From assembly GCF_023156505.1 (NCBI RefSeq), contig NZ_JALNMJ010000009.1, positions 124,001 to 188,000 of the forward strand: a DNA stretch of 64,000 bases, read 5' to 3'. Source of the stretch: Roseibium sediminicola (GTDB lineage: Bacteria > Pseudomonadota > Alphaproteobacteria > Rhizobiales > Stappiaceae). Every line of letters starts with the position of its first letter. The stretch's first letter is position 1. The translations under genes were made by a program, and so were the position numbers. Below the pieces are notes generated by a model. It was not told the DNA's origin and did not search any database. It was given only the letters and a program-made list of their open reading frames with translations. Shown here one piece after another: positions 1 to 9,023 of the stretch.

Positions 1-198
1 GAGGATCTCAACGAGGTCATCCTGGCGATCAACGCCACGGTCGAAGGTCAGACGACCGCCCATTACATCATGGATCAGCTTGCTCACCTTGACGTCAACG
101 TTACGCGTCTGGCCCATGGCGTTCCGGTCGGTGGCGAGCTGGATTATCTGGACGAGGGCACCTTGGCCCAGGCCTTGAGGGCGCGGACGCGGTTTTGA
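1..198 (+). CDS. recR: Recombination protein RecR, C-terminal fragment
   Basis: The frame is open from the window edge and gives 65 residues ending in RARTRF. The fragment carries the end of the RecR Toprim domain ([16 protein letters not shown], then HYIMDQLA and the [20 protein letters not shown] tail). RecR works with RecF and RecO to load RecA at gaps and breaks in the cytoplasm. The zinc finger and N-terminal helix-hairpin-helix of the roughly 200-residue protein lie outside the window. A repeat element follows immediately downstream. Confidence 0.93.
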   Translation, partial: EDLNEVILAINATVEGQTTAHYIMDQLAHLDVNVTRLAHGVPVGGELDYLDEGTLAQALRARTRF

Positions 199-260
199 GG
201 CGCAACGGGTCTGGTGAACTTTGCTGCTGAAGCCTTTTTGAGGTGATCCGTCACCCCGGT

Positions 261-410
261 GATCATCCCGGCCTTGAGCCGGGACCCAATCCACTTCGCC
301 ACGCGGCAAGAGAAATTGGCTCGAGCGCTGACAACCTGCATCGCATTGCCTCTTCCCCTCGCTCTGGAAACCAATGGGTCCCCGATCGCGCTGCGCTTGT
401 CGGGGATGAC
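261..410. repeat. Composite inverted-repeat element, copy A
   Basis: A 150-bp non-coding element between recR and the convergent methyltransferase gene. The left arm (261-290) has an internal stem CCCGGC-TTGA-GCCGGG and then ACCCAAT. The right arm (371-410), read on the minus strand, starts GTCATCCCCGAC, folds on itself and ends in GACCCATTGG. The arms therefore face each other as inverted repeats, each with its own hairpin. Copies with the same design lie at 1326, 7990 and 47630. It could also act as a transcription stop for the two converging genes, though there is no T-tract. Confidence 0.75.
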
Positions 411-438
411 ACCTGAGGGGAGGCGGCGCTTTGCTTTC

Positions 439-1176
439 CTACCGCTCGAATAAAAACGCCGAACAGAACAGGTCGCCCGGAAAGCGGAACAGTTCCTGGA
501 CACGGCTGAATCCGGCACGCTCCCCCATTGCAATCCAGTCTTCCGGCGGTTCCGGATAGTCGTAGGTGCGGATGTGGTTCCACAGATGGGCGTATTCCCT
601 CTCCGTCAGAGAGGAGAACCGGCGGCGCAATTCTCCCTCCCAGCGGGAGGTGAACTGGCTCCGTGTTTCGCTCGCCCGGCAGACCGGTTCCGCGCAGACA
701 AAAATTCCGCCGGGTCTGAGTGCACCGCGAAGGGCCAGCAGCATGTCCTGCTTCTGCGCCCGGTCCAGATGGTGGATGGAAAACCCGCACCAGATGATGT
801 CGCAGCTTTGCGGACGCGCCAGTACGGCATCGCGCATGTCTTCTTCTGACAGGGTCACGGCAAAGGGAACTTCCGCCATGACCTCGGCGGCGCATTTGAG
901 TGCCGGGCGGGACAGGTCAATGCCCTCATAGCGGGACACCTTGCTGCCCTTCAGAACGCAACGCGCAAGGCTGGCGTCGCCGCAGGCGAGATCCAGAAAC
1001 GTGAACGGCCGGTCGAAGCGGGTCTCGATCAGCCTGCGCAGGATCTGGCCGAGCTCGCGATGATGCATCTCGTTGGCGCGCACCAGCTTGTGGTAGATCC
1101 CCCATTCGTATTGAAACATGTCGAGAGCCTCGGACGCGGCAGCAGGGGTGTCTGCAACAGATTGAAGCTGTGTCAT
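439..1176 (-). CDS. Class I SAM-dependent methyltransferase
   Basis: A 245-residue protein with a Rossmann-type methyltransferase core. Motif I is FLDLACGDASLA, followed by the acidic EGIDLS at the end of strand 2. Motif post-I is CDIIWCGFSIHHLD and the later strand is RPGGIFVCAEPV. I start it at ATG 1174-1176 because GGGAG lies a few bases upstream; an in-frame extension to 1254 has no better ribosome site. The substrate is unknown. The ending resembles small-molecule methyltransferases of the Methyltransf_25 type rather than RNA or DNA enzymes. It is transcribed toward recR, separated by repeat copy A, and upstream of it lies repeat copy B. Confidence 0.8.
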   Translation of the reverse strand: MTQLQSVADTPAAASEALDMFQYEWGIYHKLVRANEMHHRELGQILRRLIETRFDRPFTFLDLACGDASLARCVLKGSKVSRYEGIDLSRPALKCAAEVMAEVPFAVTLSEEDMRDAVLARPQSCDIIWCGFSIHHLDRAQKQDMLLALRGALRPGGIFVCAEPVCRASETRSQFTSRWEGELRRRFSSLTEREYAHLWNHIRTYDYPEPPEDWIAMGERAGFSRVQELFRFPGDLFCSAFLFER

Positions 1177-1325
1177 GAAGGCTCCCGAAGTTCTTAACGG
1201 GTGAGACCGGTAGACCGGCCACAACCAAATTGGTGGCTTGAGGCGATTATACAACGAAAGGTTGATGATTGTTTACTTCGGCCGCGTAGGGTGTTGAATG
1301 TCGCGCAACTACACAAATACTCACG

Positions 1326-1475
1326 GTGTCCCCCCGGCCAAGCGCAGCGCGAGCCGGGGCCTACTCTCAGGACCGCTTGTTGGAGCGACGGAGTTTGCTT
1401 GTGGTTTACATCGCAAAACAGGCTCTCTGGAAATGAGTAGGTCCCGGGTCTCCCTTCGGTCGCCCGGGGTGACAC
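1326..1475. repeat. Composite inverted-repeat element, copy B
   Basis: It lies in the 431-bp space between the methyltransferase start and the EI24 gene. The left arm (1326-1367) reads GTGTC, then a stem CCCCGGCC...GGCCGGGG-like around AGCGCAGCGC, then CCTACTC. The right arm (1435-1475), on the minus strand, reads GTGTCACCCCGGGC...GCCCGGG-like, then ACCTACTC. The total is 150 bp, the same as copy A, but the outer and junction sequences differ (CCTACTC instead of ACCCAAT). The family therefore keeps architecture and drifts in sequence. No other gene is apparent between 1177 and 1607. Confidence 0.75.
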
Positions 1476-1607
1476 ATGTGATATCTGATAGTCCGAAAGC
1501 CACTGCCCATGGGTGGTGGTTGCTTTCAACCGGTACCCACCCGCCCTTGCGCCGATCCTCTCCACCCCCTATGTCGGGGCGGTCTTTCTCAAACCGTCGA
1601 AGGTGCC

Positions 1608-2321
1608 ATGTTCCAAGCCGCTGCCCGTGCCATGTCCGAGGTGTTCGAACCGCCGTTCCGGGCGATCTTCTGGAAGATGCTCGGCTTCACGCTCGGCATT
1701 CTGGTGGTGATCTGGATCGTGCTGCAGTGGCTGGTGACGCATTTTCTGGGCGTGGCGGCGACCGAATATGGCGGCGGCGCCGGTTGGGTCGGCTGGATCG
1801 AATGGTCGATCTCGATCCTGACCGGCATTGGCGCCGTGTTCGTGCTCGGCTTCCTGATCGCGCCGATTTCCGCCCTCTTCGCCGGCCTCTTTCAGGACGA
1901 GATCGCCGATATCGTCGACCGGAAGGATTATCCGGGCGACCGGCCCGGCAGGGCATTGCCGTTCACGCAGGCGGTGATGCAGACGATCAAGTTCACCGGC
2001 GTGGTTATTCTGGGCAACCTGTTCGCGCTGATCCTGCTGCTGGTTCCAGGCGTCAACCTGGTCGCGTTCTTCCTGGTCAACGGCTATCTGCTCGGCCGGG
2101 AATTCTTCGAATTCGCCGCCATGCGCTTCATGCCGGCGGCCGAGGCAAAGGCCTTCCGCAAGGCACGTGGGGGCACGGTGTTTCTCGCCGGCCTGATCAT
2201 CGCAGGCCTTCTGGCCGTGCCGATCCTCAATCTGGTGACGCCGATCTTCGCGACCATCTTCATGCTGCATCTCTACAAGAGACTGGCCGCCGAGCGGCAA
2301 CGGGTCGCCGGAACCCCTTAA
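1608..2321 (+). CDS. EI24/CysZ-like inner-membrane protein
   Basis: A 237-residue membrane protein of the EI24 (CysZ, COG2981) family. Four hydrophobic blocks are visible: about 27-52, 62-95, 125-165 and 185-225. The conserved [20 protein letters not shown] stretch between blocks two and three is typical of the family. In enterobacteria CysZ takes up sulfate; that role is not established for this branch, so I do not use the gene symbol. The start is the ATG at 1608, which begins [13 protein letters not shown]; longer in-frame starts would add a cysteine- and proline-rich stretch unlike the family. Glutaminase follows 68 bp downstream on the same strand, probably in one unit. Confidence 0.8.
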   Translation: MFQAAARAMSEVFEPPFRAIFWKMLGFTLGILVVIWIVLQWLVTHFLGVAATEYGGGAGWVGWIEWSISILTGIGAVFVLGFLIAPISALFAGLFQDEIADIVDRKDYPGDRPGRALPFTQAVMQTIKFTGVVILGNLFALILLLVPGVNLVAFFLVNGYLLGREFFEFAAMRFMPAAEAKAFRKARGGTVFLAGLIIAGLLAVPILNLVTPIFATIFMLHLYKRLAAERQRVAGTP

Positions 2322-2389
2322 CCGCCGCAAACAGGCCTTGCATCAACGGCCACAATCTGACCAAGTGCCCCTCCGTTAGGGAGGAATGC

Positions 2390-3325
2390 ATGCAGGACCT
2401 GCTGACCGAGATCGCCGAGGCGGCGGCCGCCAATCCGGACAAGGGCGCGGTCGCGACCTATATTCCGGAACTCGCCGGCATCGACCCGGACCAGTTCGGC
2501 ATGGCCATTGCCCTGGCCGACGGCCGGGTGTTCACCTCGGGCGACGCCGATGTGCCGTTCTCGATTCAGTCGGTCTCGAAAGTGTTTGCCCTGGCATTGG
2601 CGCTCGGCCGGGTCGGCGATCAGCTCTGGTACCGGGTCGGCCGCGAGCCATCCGGGCTTTCCTTCGATTCGATCCTGCTGCTGGAGCGCGAGGACGGTAT
2701 TCCGCGCAATCCCTTCATCAATGCCGGCGCGCTGGTGACCACCGATACCTATCTGTCGGGTTCGAGCCCGCGCGAGGCACTCGGCGAGCTGCTGCGCTTC
2801 ATCCGCGCCGCGGCCGACGATGACAGCATTCACATGAACGAGAAGGTGGCCAAGTCCGAGATCGCGACCGGCCACCGCAATTTCTCGCTGGCCCATTATC
2901 TCGCCTCGCACGGCAATCTGCGCTCCTCGGTCGACAAGGTGCTCGGCACCTATTGCCATCAATGCGCGGTGGAAATGACTTGCCGCCAGCTGGCGATCGC
3001 CGGCCGGTTCCTGGTTGACGCGCCGAACATGCCGTCCCTTGTCTCGGTGGAACGTCGACGCCGCATCAACGCGCTGATGATGACCTGCGGCCATTACGAC
3101 GGCTCCGGCGATTTTGCCTTCCGGGTCGGCATGCCGGGCAAGAGCGGCGTCGGCGGCGGCATCCTGGTGATCTCGCCCAGCAGGGCGGCCATCGCCGTGT
3201 GGTCGCCGGGGCTGAACCGCTACGGAAATTCAAAGCTCGGCACGGAAGCCATGGAGCTCTTCGCGCACCGCACCGGCTGGTCCGTTTTCGGCGTGCCCCA
3301 TGGCGGGGACGGCGTTCACGTCTAG
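2390..3325 (+). CDS. glsA: Glutaminase (serine-dependent beta-lactamase fold)
   Basis: A 311-residue protein matching the usual length of bacterial glutaminase A. It hydrolyses L-glutamine to glutamate and ammonia in the cytoplasm. Family landmarks are visible in order: the nucleophile-containing [10 protein letters not shown] (S-x-x-K, about residues 63-72), NPFINAGAL, the [10 protein letters not shown] stretch after the central Tyr, and the C-terminal GKSGVGGGI. The start at ATG 2390 follows a strong GGGAGGA ribosome site; a longer open frame upstream runs through the EI24 gene in another frame and is not coding. It supplies glutamate next to a TCA-rich region, but no regulatory link is visible. 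Confidence 0.93.
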   Translation: MQDLLTEIAEAAAANPDKGAVATYIPELAGIDPDQFGMAIALADGRVFTSGDADVPFSIQSVSKVFALALALGRVGDQLWYRVGREPSGLSFDSILLLEREDGIPRNPFINAGALVTTDTYLSGSSPREALGELLRFIRAAADDDSIHMNEKVAKSEIATGHRNFSLAHYLASHGNLRSSVDKVLGTYCHQCAVEMTCRQLAIAGRFLVDAPNMPSLVSVERRRRINALMMTCGHYDGSGDFAFRVGMPGKSGVGGGILVISPSRAAIAVWSPGLNRYGNSKLGTEAMELFAHRTGWSVFGVPHGGDGVHV

Positions 3326-3452
3326 GTCACTTTTCATCACCAGGTGAATTTAAAACGATATAGAAGTGGTTGCGGGCCACTTTGGCCTATAGGATATTTT
3401 GACGTTTGCGAGCGTTGGCGCTAGAACCCCTCTAGACAACGCTTTGATTTGC

Positions 3453-3472
3453 TTACGTTTGCGTAAACGTAA
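3453..3472. promoter_or_regulatory. Palindromic operator candidate upstream of sdhC
   Basis: TTACGTTT-N4-AAACGTAA is a perfect 8-bp inverted repeat 131 bp before sdhC. Its size and symmetry fit a dimeric regulator of the LacI or similar type. It lies in the 277-bp spacer between glutaminase and sdhC, where the sdh promoter must be. No regulator gene is adjacent, so the binding protein is unknown. Confidence 0.5.
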
Positions 3473-3602
3473 ACCGGAGCGGAATGCGCTAAGGATGCGT
3501 CGTTGCCATCGGCGATCCGCCGTGCCGCCAGGCACGACAGGTCAGTGAGAACGGTGCGTTTTTCGCTCAATTCGCTCTAGCGTCGTACGGGAGAGGAATT
3601 CC

Positions 3603-4001
3603 ATGTCGAACGCCGATATGAGGGGCAACCGCCCCCTGTCGCCCCATCTTCAGATATACAAACCCATTCTGACGATGGTCATGTCCATCCTGCACCGCAT
3701 CACCGGCGCAGCGCTTTATTTCGGCACCATCCTGCTCGCCTGGTGGCTGATTGCCGCGGCGGCCGGTCCGGCCTACTTCGATTTGGTCAATGGCATCTAC
3801 GGTTCGTTCATCGGCCGCTTGATCCTGTTCGGCTTCACCTGGGCGCTTGTGCATCACATGCTCGGCGGCCTGCGCCACTTCATCTGGGACATGGGCGCCG
3901 GCTTCGGCAAGGAAGCCCGCGAATGGCTCGCCAAGGCGACCATCATCGGTTCCGTAGTCCTGACCCTGGTGCTCTGGGTCATCGGCTACATGGTTCGCTG
4001 A
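3603..4001 (+). CDS. sdhC: Succinate dehydrogenase cytochrome b556 subunit
   Basis: A 132-residue membrane anchor of complex II with three transmembrane helices. The signature [11 protein letters not shown] at the N-terminus, [12 protein letters not shown] entering helix 1, and [15 protein letters not shown] in helix 2 are diagnostic. The histidines in the last segment are the likely heme b and quinone-site ligands by family knowledge. It is first in the sdhCDA-(fkbM)-sdhB unit, with GAGAGGAATTCC as ribosome site. The stop is 11 bp before sdhD. Confidence 0.95.
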   Translation: MSNADMRGNRPLSPHLQIYKPILTMVMSILHRITGAALYFGTILLAWWLIAAAAGPAYFDLVNGIYGSFIGRLILFGFTWALVHHMLGGLRHFIWDMGAGFGKEAREWLAKATIIGSVVLTLVLWVIGYMVR

Positions 4002-4012
4002 AGGAGAGTGTC

Positions 4013-4396
4013 ATGAGCGATATGCGCACACCCTTGAACAAGGTCCGCGGGCTCGGTTCGGCCAAGGAAGGCACCGATCATTTCTGGAAACAGCGCCTGA
4101 CGGCCGTTGCCAATGTCTTCCTGATCTCCTTCTTCGTGATTCTCGTCATCTCCATGCAGGGCTCTTCCCAAGCGGATGTGGTCGAGACGCTGAAGAACCC
4201 GCTCGTATCCATCATCCTGCTCCTGGTGATCCTCTCCGGCGTCTATCACATGAAGCTCGGCATGCAGGTGATCATCGAGGACTACGTGCACGGCGAAGGC
4301 CTCAAGTTCCTCACCCTGATGGCGAACACCTTCTTCTGTGCCTTTATCGGTTTCGGCTGCGTCTTCGCAGTGCTCAAGATTGGCTTTGGAGGCTGA
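4013..4396 (+). CDS. sdhD: Succinate dehydrogenase membrane anchor subunit
   Basis: A 127-residue hydrophobic protein with three helices. It has the family pattern [14 protein letters not shown] before helix 1 and [19 protein letters not shown] after helix 2, where the His and Asp-Tyr are the expected heme and quinone contacts. The start ATG at 4013 follows AAGGAGAGTGTC. It forms the heme- and ubiquinone-binding anchor with SdhC and precedes sdhA by 5 bp, so translation is probably coupled. Confidence 0.94.
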   Translation: MSDMRTPLNKVRGLGSAKEGTDHFWKQRLTAVANVFLISFFVILVISMQGSSQADVVETLKNPLVSIILLLVILSGVYHMKLGMQVIIEDYVHGEGLKFLTLMANTFFCAFIGFGCVFAVLKIGFGG

Positions 4397-4401
4397 CCCG
4401 G

Positions 4402-6228
4402 ATGGCCAAGAGTTATGAATTTGTCGACCACACCTATGACGTGGTCGTGGTCGGTGCCGGCGGCGCGGGGCTGCGGGCAACGCTCGGCATGGCCGAGCAG
4501 GGCCTCAGAACGGCCTGCATCACCAAGGTGTTCCCGACCCGCTCCCACACGGTCGCCGCCCAGGGCGGCATCGCCGCGTCCTTGAAGAACATGACGCCGG
4601 ACTGCTGGGAATGGCACATGTACGACACGGTGAAGGGTTCCGACTGGCTCGGCGACACCGACGCCATGGAATATCTTGCCCGTGAAGCACCGAAGGCGGT
4701 CTATGAGCTGGAGCATTACGGTGTGCCGTTCTCCCGCACCGAGGAAGGCAAGATCTACCAGCGCCCGTTCGGCGGGCACATGCAGAACTACGGCGAAGGC
4801 CCTCCCGTGCAGCGCACCTGCGCGGCGGCCGACCGCACCGGTCACGCCATCCTGCACACGCTTTATGGCCAGTCCCTGCGCAACAATGCCGAATTCTACA
4901 TCGAGTATTTCGCGCTCGACCTGATCATGTCCGAGGACGGCGCCTGTCAGGGCGTGATCGCCTGGAACCTCGACGACGGCACCATCCACCGCTTCGCGGC
5001 CAAGATGGTCGTGCTGGCGACCGGCGGTTACGGCCGGGCCTTCTTCTCGGCAACCTCCGCCCACACCTGCACCGGCGACGGCGGCGGCATGGTTTCCCGT
5101 GCCGGCCTGCCGCTGCAGGACATGGAATTCGTTCAGTTCCACCCGACCGGCATCTACGGCTCCGGCTGCCTGATCACCGAAGGCGCCCGCGGCGAGGGCG
5201 GCTATCTGGTCAATTCCCAGGGCGAACGCTTCATGGAGCGTTATGCACCTTCGGCCAAGGACCTGGCCTCCCGCGACGTGGTCTCGCGCTGCATGACCAT
5301 GGAAATCCGGGAAGGCCGCGGTGTCGGCAAGAACAAGGACCACATCTTCCTGCACCTGGATCACCTCGATCCGGCGCTGCTGGCCGAGCGTCTGCCGGGC
5401 ATTTCGGAATCAGCCCGCATCTTTGCCGGCGTTGATGTCACCAAGGATCCGATCCCGGTGCTGCCGACCGTCCACTACAACATGGGCGGCATCCCGACCA
5501 ACTATTGGGGCGAGGTGCTGAACGCGGACGGCGACAACCCGAACCGGATCCAGGAAGGCCTGATGGCCGTCGGCGAAGCGGGCTGTGCGTCTGTTCACGG
5601 CGCCAACCGTCTCGGCTCCAACTCGCTGATTGACCTGGTGGTCTTCGGCCGCGCGGCCGCCATCAAGGCCGGCGAAGTGGTCGATCCGAAGGAAGCCGTG
5701 CCGACGCCGAACGAAGCGTCCTGCGAAAAGATCATGGACCGCTTCGACAAGCTGCGGCACGCGGACGGGGCGATCGCGACAGCGGATCTGCGCGACAAGA
5801 TGCAGCGCGCCATGCAGGAAGACGCCGCCGTCTTCCGCACCCAGGAAAGCCTGGAACAGGGCTGCAAGCGTTTGACCGAGATCTGGGGCGAGATGAAGGA
5901 CCTGAAGGTTTCCGACCGCTCGATGATCTGGAACTCCGATCTGGTGGAAACGCTGGAGCTGGAGAACCTGATGGCCAACGCCATCACCACGGTCTATGGC
6001 GCGGAAGCCCGCAAGGAAAGCCGCGGCGCCCATGCGCGAGAGGACTACAAGGACGGTCCGTTCTCCGGCCGCAACGACGAGGAATGGCGCAAGCACACGC
6101 TGTCCTGGGTCGATGAGAACGGCAACGTCAAGCTGGACTACCGCCCGGTGGTGCTCGACCCGCTGACGACCCTGGAACAGGGCGGCATCGACCCGAAGAA
6201 GATCGCGCCGAAAGCGCGTGTCTACTAG
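4402..6228 (+). CDS. sdhA: Succinate dehydrogenase flavoprotein subunit
   Basis: The 608-residue catalytic subunit of complex II, which oxidises succinate to fumarate and passes electrons to SdhB. Visible landmarks: the FAD dinucleotide motif [19 protein letters not shown] near residue 15, [14 protein letters not shown] carrying the His for covalent [23 protein letters not shown], the active-site [15 protein letters not shown], and [18 protein letters not shown]. The length is normal. In most relatives sdhB follows directly; here an FkbM methyltransferase gene begins 12 bp after the stop. Confidence 0.97.
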   Translation: MAKSYEFVDHTYDVVVVGAGGAGLRATLGMAEQGLRTACITKVFPTRSHTVAAQGGIAASLKNMTPDCWEWHMYDTVKGSDWLGDTDAMEYLAREAPKAVYELEHYGVPFSRTEEGKIYQRPFGGHMQNYGEGPPVQRTCAAADRTGHAILHTLYGQSLRNNAEFYIEYFALDLIMSEDGACQGVIAWNLDDGTIHRFAAKMVVLATGGYGRAFFSATSAHTCTGDGGGMVSRAGLPLQDMEFVQFHPTGIYGSGCLITEGARGEGGYLVNSQGERFMERYAPSAKDLASRDVVSRCMTMEIREGRGVGKNKDHIFLHLDHLDPALLAERLPGISESARIFAGVDVTKDPIPVLPTVHYNMGGIPTNYWGEVLNADGDNPNRIQEGLMAVGEAGCASVHGANRLGSNSLIDLVVFGRAAAIKAGEVVDPKEAVPTPNEASCEKIMDRFDKLRHADGAIATADLRDKMQRAMQEDAAVFRTQESLEQGCKRLTEIWGEMKDLKVSDRSMIWNSDLVETLELENLMANAITTVYGAEARKESRGAHAREDYKDGPFSGRNDEEWRKHTLSWVDENGNVKLDYRPVVLDPLTTLEQGGIDPKKIAPKARVY

Positions 6229-6240
6229 GGAGCGGCACGC

Positions 6241-7086
6241 GTGAGCCAGGCGGCAACTCTTCCCGATACCAGATCCCCGTTCGGCACCTATCCCGCCGAA
6301 CGGCTGGTGCGGGCTGCCTGGCGCCTGGCCGACCGGCACGACCTGTCTCGCGGCCTGCGCAAGCGCATCCGTGCCCTGGTGGCCCGTTTCTTCAAGGGGC
6401 CCTATGACCTGGAAGCGGAAGGCCTGAAGTTTAGGATCTATCCGGGCGAGAATTATGACGACCGCAAGATCCTCGCCAAGGGCCGCTTGCCGGAGCGCGA
6501 GGAGCACAGGCTGCTCGAACCGCATCTCGGAGAAGGCAAGGTCTTTGTCGATGTCGGCGCCAATATCGGCTCCTATTCGATCTTTGCCGCCAGGTCCGGT
6601 GCCGACGTGCTGGCCATCGAGGCCAACCCGCAGACAGCGACCAAGCTGGGCTTCAACGTCAAGGCCAACGAGCTGGACAACGTCAAGATCGTCAACTCGG
6701 CGGTCGGCCCGCGCGAAGACACGCTGCCCTTGTGGCAGGAGCCCAGCAATTGTGGTTTCGCCACCTTTGTCGAGGACCTGACCACGGGCGAATGGGCCGG
6801 CGACTGGTCGCCGACCTTCGTCAAGGTGCGGCCGCTCACGGGCATCGCCCACGATCTTGGCCTCAACCGGATCGATGTTCTGAAAGTGGATGTGGAAGGC
6901 TTCGAGGACCGTGTCCTCTTGCCCTTCCTGCGTCACGCGGAAAGGTCGCTGTGGCCCCGCGTGATCCTTCTTGAAACCAATTGCCGGCCCTATTGGACCG
7001 AGGATTGCCTGCCCGAGCTGGCAAACCGGGACTACAGGATCACCGGCCGGACGAATGACAACATGATTTTCGAGCTCGCTGCCTGA
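6241..7086 (+). CDS. FkbM family methyltransferase inside the sdh operon
   Basis: A 281-residue protein starting at GTG 6241 behind AGGGAGCGG. It carries the FkbM pattern: KVFVDVGANIGSYSIFAA at about residues 100-117 (SAM-binding motif I), LAIEANPQTATKL just after it, and DVLKVDVEGFEDRVLLPF at about 211-228. FkbM proteins O-methylate sugars or polyketides; the substrate here cannot be told. The gene sits 12 bp after sdhA and 57 bp before sdhB, on the same strand, with no terminator, so it is almost certainly on the sdh transcript. Base composition is similar to its neighbours. It could be an old insertion or a lineage-specific operon member; a role in complex II is not implied by the sequence. 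Confidence 0.85.
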   Translation: MSQAATLPDTRSPFGTYPAERLVRAAWRLADRHDLSRGLRKRIRALVARFFKGPYDLEAEGLKFRIYPGENYDDRKILAKGRLPEREEHRLLEPHLGEGKVFVDVGANIGSYSIFAARSGADVLAIEANPQTATKLGFNVKANELDNVKIVNSAVGPREDTLPLWQEPSNCGFATFVEDLTTGEWAGDWSPTFVKVRPLTGIAHDLGLNRIDVLKVDVEGFEDRVLLPFLRHAERSLWPRVILLETNCRPYWTEDCLPELANRDYRITGRTNDNMIFELAA

Positions 7087-7143
7087 GTTCGAACACATTC
7101 AGGCCCGGACGCGAAATCAGGGCCCAACGCGGAGCATGTACAA

Positions 7144-7926
7144 ATGGTTCAGCTGACGCTACCCAGGAACTCCACGGTGACCGAGGGCAAGGTGTGGGAC
7201 AAGCCGGAAGGCGCGACCAACCTGCGCGAATACCGGATCTACCGCTGGAACCCGGATGACGGCCGCAACCCGCGGGTCGACACCTATTTTGTCGATGCGG
7301 ACGATTGCGGGCCGATGGTGCTCGACGGGCTCATCTACATCAAGAACAAGATCGACCCGACGCTGACCTTCCGCCGGTCCTGCCGCGAAGGCATCTGCGG
7401 CTCCTGCGCCATGAACATCGACGGCACCAACACCCTGGCCTGCACCAAGGGCACGGACGAGATCGCCGGCGACGTCGTCAAGATCTATCCGCTGCCGCAC
7501 ATGGCGGTCGTCAAGGATCTGGTCCCGGACCTGACCAACTTCTACGCCCAGCACCGCTCCATCGAGCCCTGGCTGAAAACGGTCTCGCCGGCGCCGGAAA
7601 AGGAATGGCGCCAGTCCCACGAGGACCGGGTCAAGCTGGACGGCCTCTACGAGTGCATCCTCTGCGCCTGCTGCTCGACCTCCTGCCCGAGCTACTGGTG
7701 GAACGGCGACCGTTACCTCGGCCCGGCCATCCTGCTGCAGGCCTATCGCTGGCTGATCGACAGCCGCGACGAGGCCACCGGCGAGCGCCTGGACAATCTG
7801 GAAGACCCGTTCCGGCTTTACCGCTGCCACACCATCATGAACTGCAGCCAAGCCTGCCCGAAAGGCCTCAACCCGGCCAAGGCAATCGCCGAGATCAAGA
7901 AGATGATGGTCGAACGCCGGGTTTGA
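7144..7926 (+). CDS. sdhB: Succinate dehydrogenase iron-sulfur subunit
   Basis: A 260-residue electron-transfer subunit. All three clusters are intact: [2Fe-2S] cysteines at 80, 85, 88 and 100 ([13 protein letters not shown]...LAC), [4Fe-4S] at 171, 174, 177 and 181 ([11 protein letters not shown]), and [3Fe-4S] at about 181, 228 and 234 with a further Cys at 238 ([17 protein letters not shown]). It links FAD in SdhA to the quinone site in SdhCD. It is separated from sdhA by the FkbM gene but followed by a clear terminator, so it closes the operon. Confidence 0.96.
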   Translation: MVQLTLPRNSTVTEGKVWDKPEGATNLREYRIYRWNPDDGRNPRVDTYFVDADDCGPMVLDGLIYIKNKIDPTLTFRRSCREGICGSCAMNIDGTNTLACTKGTDEIAGDVVKIYPLPHMAVVKDLVPDLTNFYAQHRSIEPWLKTVSPAPEKEWRQSHEDRVKLDGLYECILCACCSTSCPSYWWNGDRYLGPAILLQAYRWLIDSRDEATGERLDNLEDPFRLYRCHTIMNCSQACPKGLNPAKAIAEIKKMMVERRV

Positions 7927-7950
7927 TTTTCTGGTGTTCTGGAGTTTGGA

Positions 7951-7984
7951 AAGGCCGTCCCTCGGGGCGGTCTTTGTGTTTTCC
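7951..7984 (+). terminator. Rho-independent terminator of the sdh operon
   Basis: AAGGCCGTCC-CTCG-GGGCGGTCTT forms a 10-bp stem with two G-T pairs. It is followed by TTGTGTTTT, 24 bp after the sdhB stop. It is the only terminator-like structure between sdhC and this point. Confidence 0.8.
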
Positions 7985-7989
7985 GCTCC

Positions 7990-8174
7990 GTCATTCCGGA
8001 CGCTCTGCAGCGCAGCTGCAGGACCAGATCCGGAATCCAGCGCGTACTTCGCGCCGCAGGCGCGCCTTTATTAATAAAGCCAGATACTTGAACGGTATTG
8101 TGCTCGCTTTCGCTCGCGCTGATGCCCTGGGTTCCGGATCGGCGCGCAGCGGCGCTGCACTTGTCCGGAATGAC
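7990..8174. repeat. Composite inverted-repeat element, copy C
   Basis: A 185-bp element bounded by exact 11-bp inverted ends, GTCATTCCGGA at 7990-8000 and TCCGGAATGAC at 8164-8174. Each arm folds internally: the left one through a CTGCAG-CGCAG-CTGCAG region into AGATCCGGAATCCAG, and the right one through GCGCAGCGGCGCTGC. It fills the space between the sdh terminator and the convergent methyltransferase. It is the longest of the four copies, with a middle part (about 8045-8120) not shared with the others. Confidence 0.8.
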
Positions 8175-8201
8175 CCGTCGAGGGGGCGTGGATACCGCTC
8201 T

Positions 8202-9023
8202 TCACCCCTTCGCCCGGCACACTAGCAGCGAACTGTTGCACCAGCCACGGAAGCCCGACAGCTGGCCAAGGGCGCGTGTCAGCCTTTTTTCCATCGGTTT
8301 CAGCGGTCCCCATTCGAACGTCTTGCCACGCAGGTGATGGAACAGCTTGCCGTGGCGATTGCGCTCCTCGTACCAGGGGCTCAGCATCGGCAGGTAAGGC
8401 AGGCAGGAGAGGTAGCCGATGCCGTGCACGGCCTCGATGGTGACCGCCCGGCCGACAATCTCCGACCATTCCTTGAGCGTCATGCGCACATGATGCTCCG
8501 GATAATGCAGATGGGGCAGCTTCAGCCGATCGAGCCGGTAGAGCTGCGGCACCACGGCCAGGATCAGGCCGCCGTGGGCGACCACCTGGCCGCATTGGCG
8601 CATCACCGATTCGATCGCCGGGCCCTGGCCGGGCAGGTGCTCCAGCACATCCAGAAGCGTGATCACGTCCGGGCGCCAGGGCAGGTCCGCCCGATGCTCG
8701 GAAAGGCGTGTGGCGTCGAGCACGATGTCCGGTTCAAAGCTGGCCTCATAGTCAGCGCCGCAATAGTCGAATTCGAGGCCCGTCTCTCTCAGGTAGGTCC
8801 TTGAGATCGAGGTCGAACAGCCGATGTCGAGGATCCGTGGCGGCCGGCCGAGATCCGGAGCCCGTTCACGGATCTGCCGCGCCACCACATCGAATTTCAC
8901 GGTGCCATAGAGATTGCGCTCCGCCTGCGCGAGTTTCCTGACCAGGTATTCGGAATGAACGGTGACCTCCGCCGGGGCGTCCGTCACATCTCGTCTCTCT
9001 GCTCGATCCAGAGTTGGGTGCAC
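8202..9023 (-). CDS. Class I SAM-dependent methyltransferase (paired with SAHH-like gene)
   Basis: A 273-residue protein with motif I RILDIGCSTSISRTYL near residue 63, followed by YCGADYEASFEPDIVLD and VITLLDVLEHLPG. The DxLEHL signature is typical of Methyltransf_11/23 enzymes. The GTG at 9021-9023 is preceded by AAGGAGAGG, so I keep this start although it overlaps the upstream gene by 40 bp. A later GTG would give a 4-bp GTGA overlap with that gene's stop. The overlap implies co-translation with the adenosylhomocysteinase-like protein. The substrate is not recognisable. Confidence 0.82.
   Translation of the reverse strand: MHPTLDRAERRDVTDAPAEVTVHSEYLVRKLAQAERNLYGTVKFDVVARQIRERAPDLGRPPRILDIGCSTSISRTYLRETGLEFDYCGADYEASFEPDIVLDATRLSEHRADLPWRPDVITLLDVLEHLPGQGPAIESVMRQCGQVVAHGGLILAVVPQLYRLDRLKLPHLHYPEHHVRMTLKEWSEIVGRAVTIEAVHGIGYLSCLPYLPMLSPWYEERNRHGKLFHHLRGKTFEWGPLKPMEKRLTRALGQLSGFRGWCNSSLLVCRAKG

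Noticed and set aside
1298..2389. Upstream extension of the glutaminase frame giving 675 residues
   Set aside because: The extension is Arg/Pro-rich and overlaps the EI24 gene in another frame. The ATG at 2390 has a strong ribosome site and gives the normal family length.
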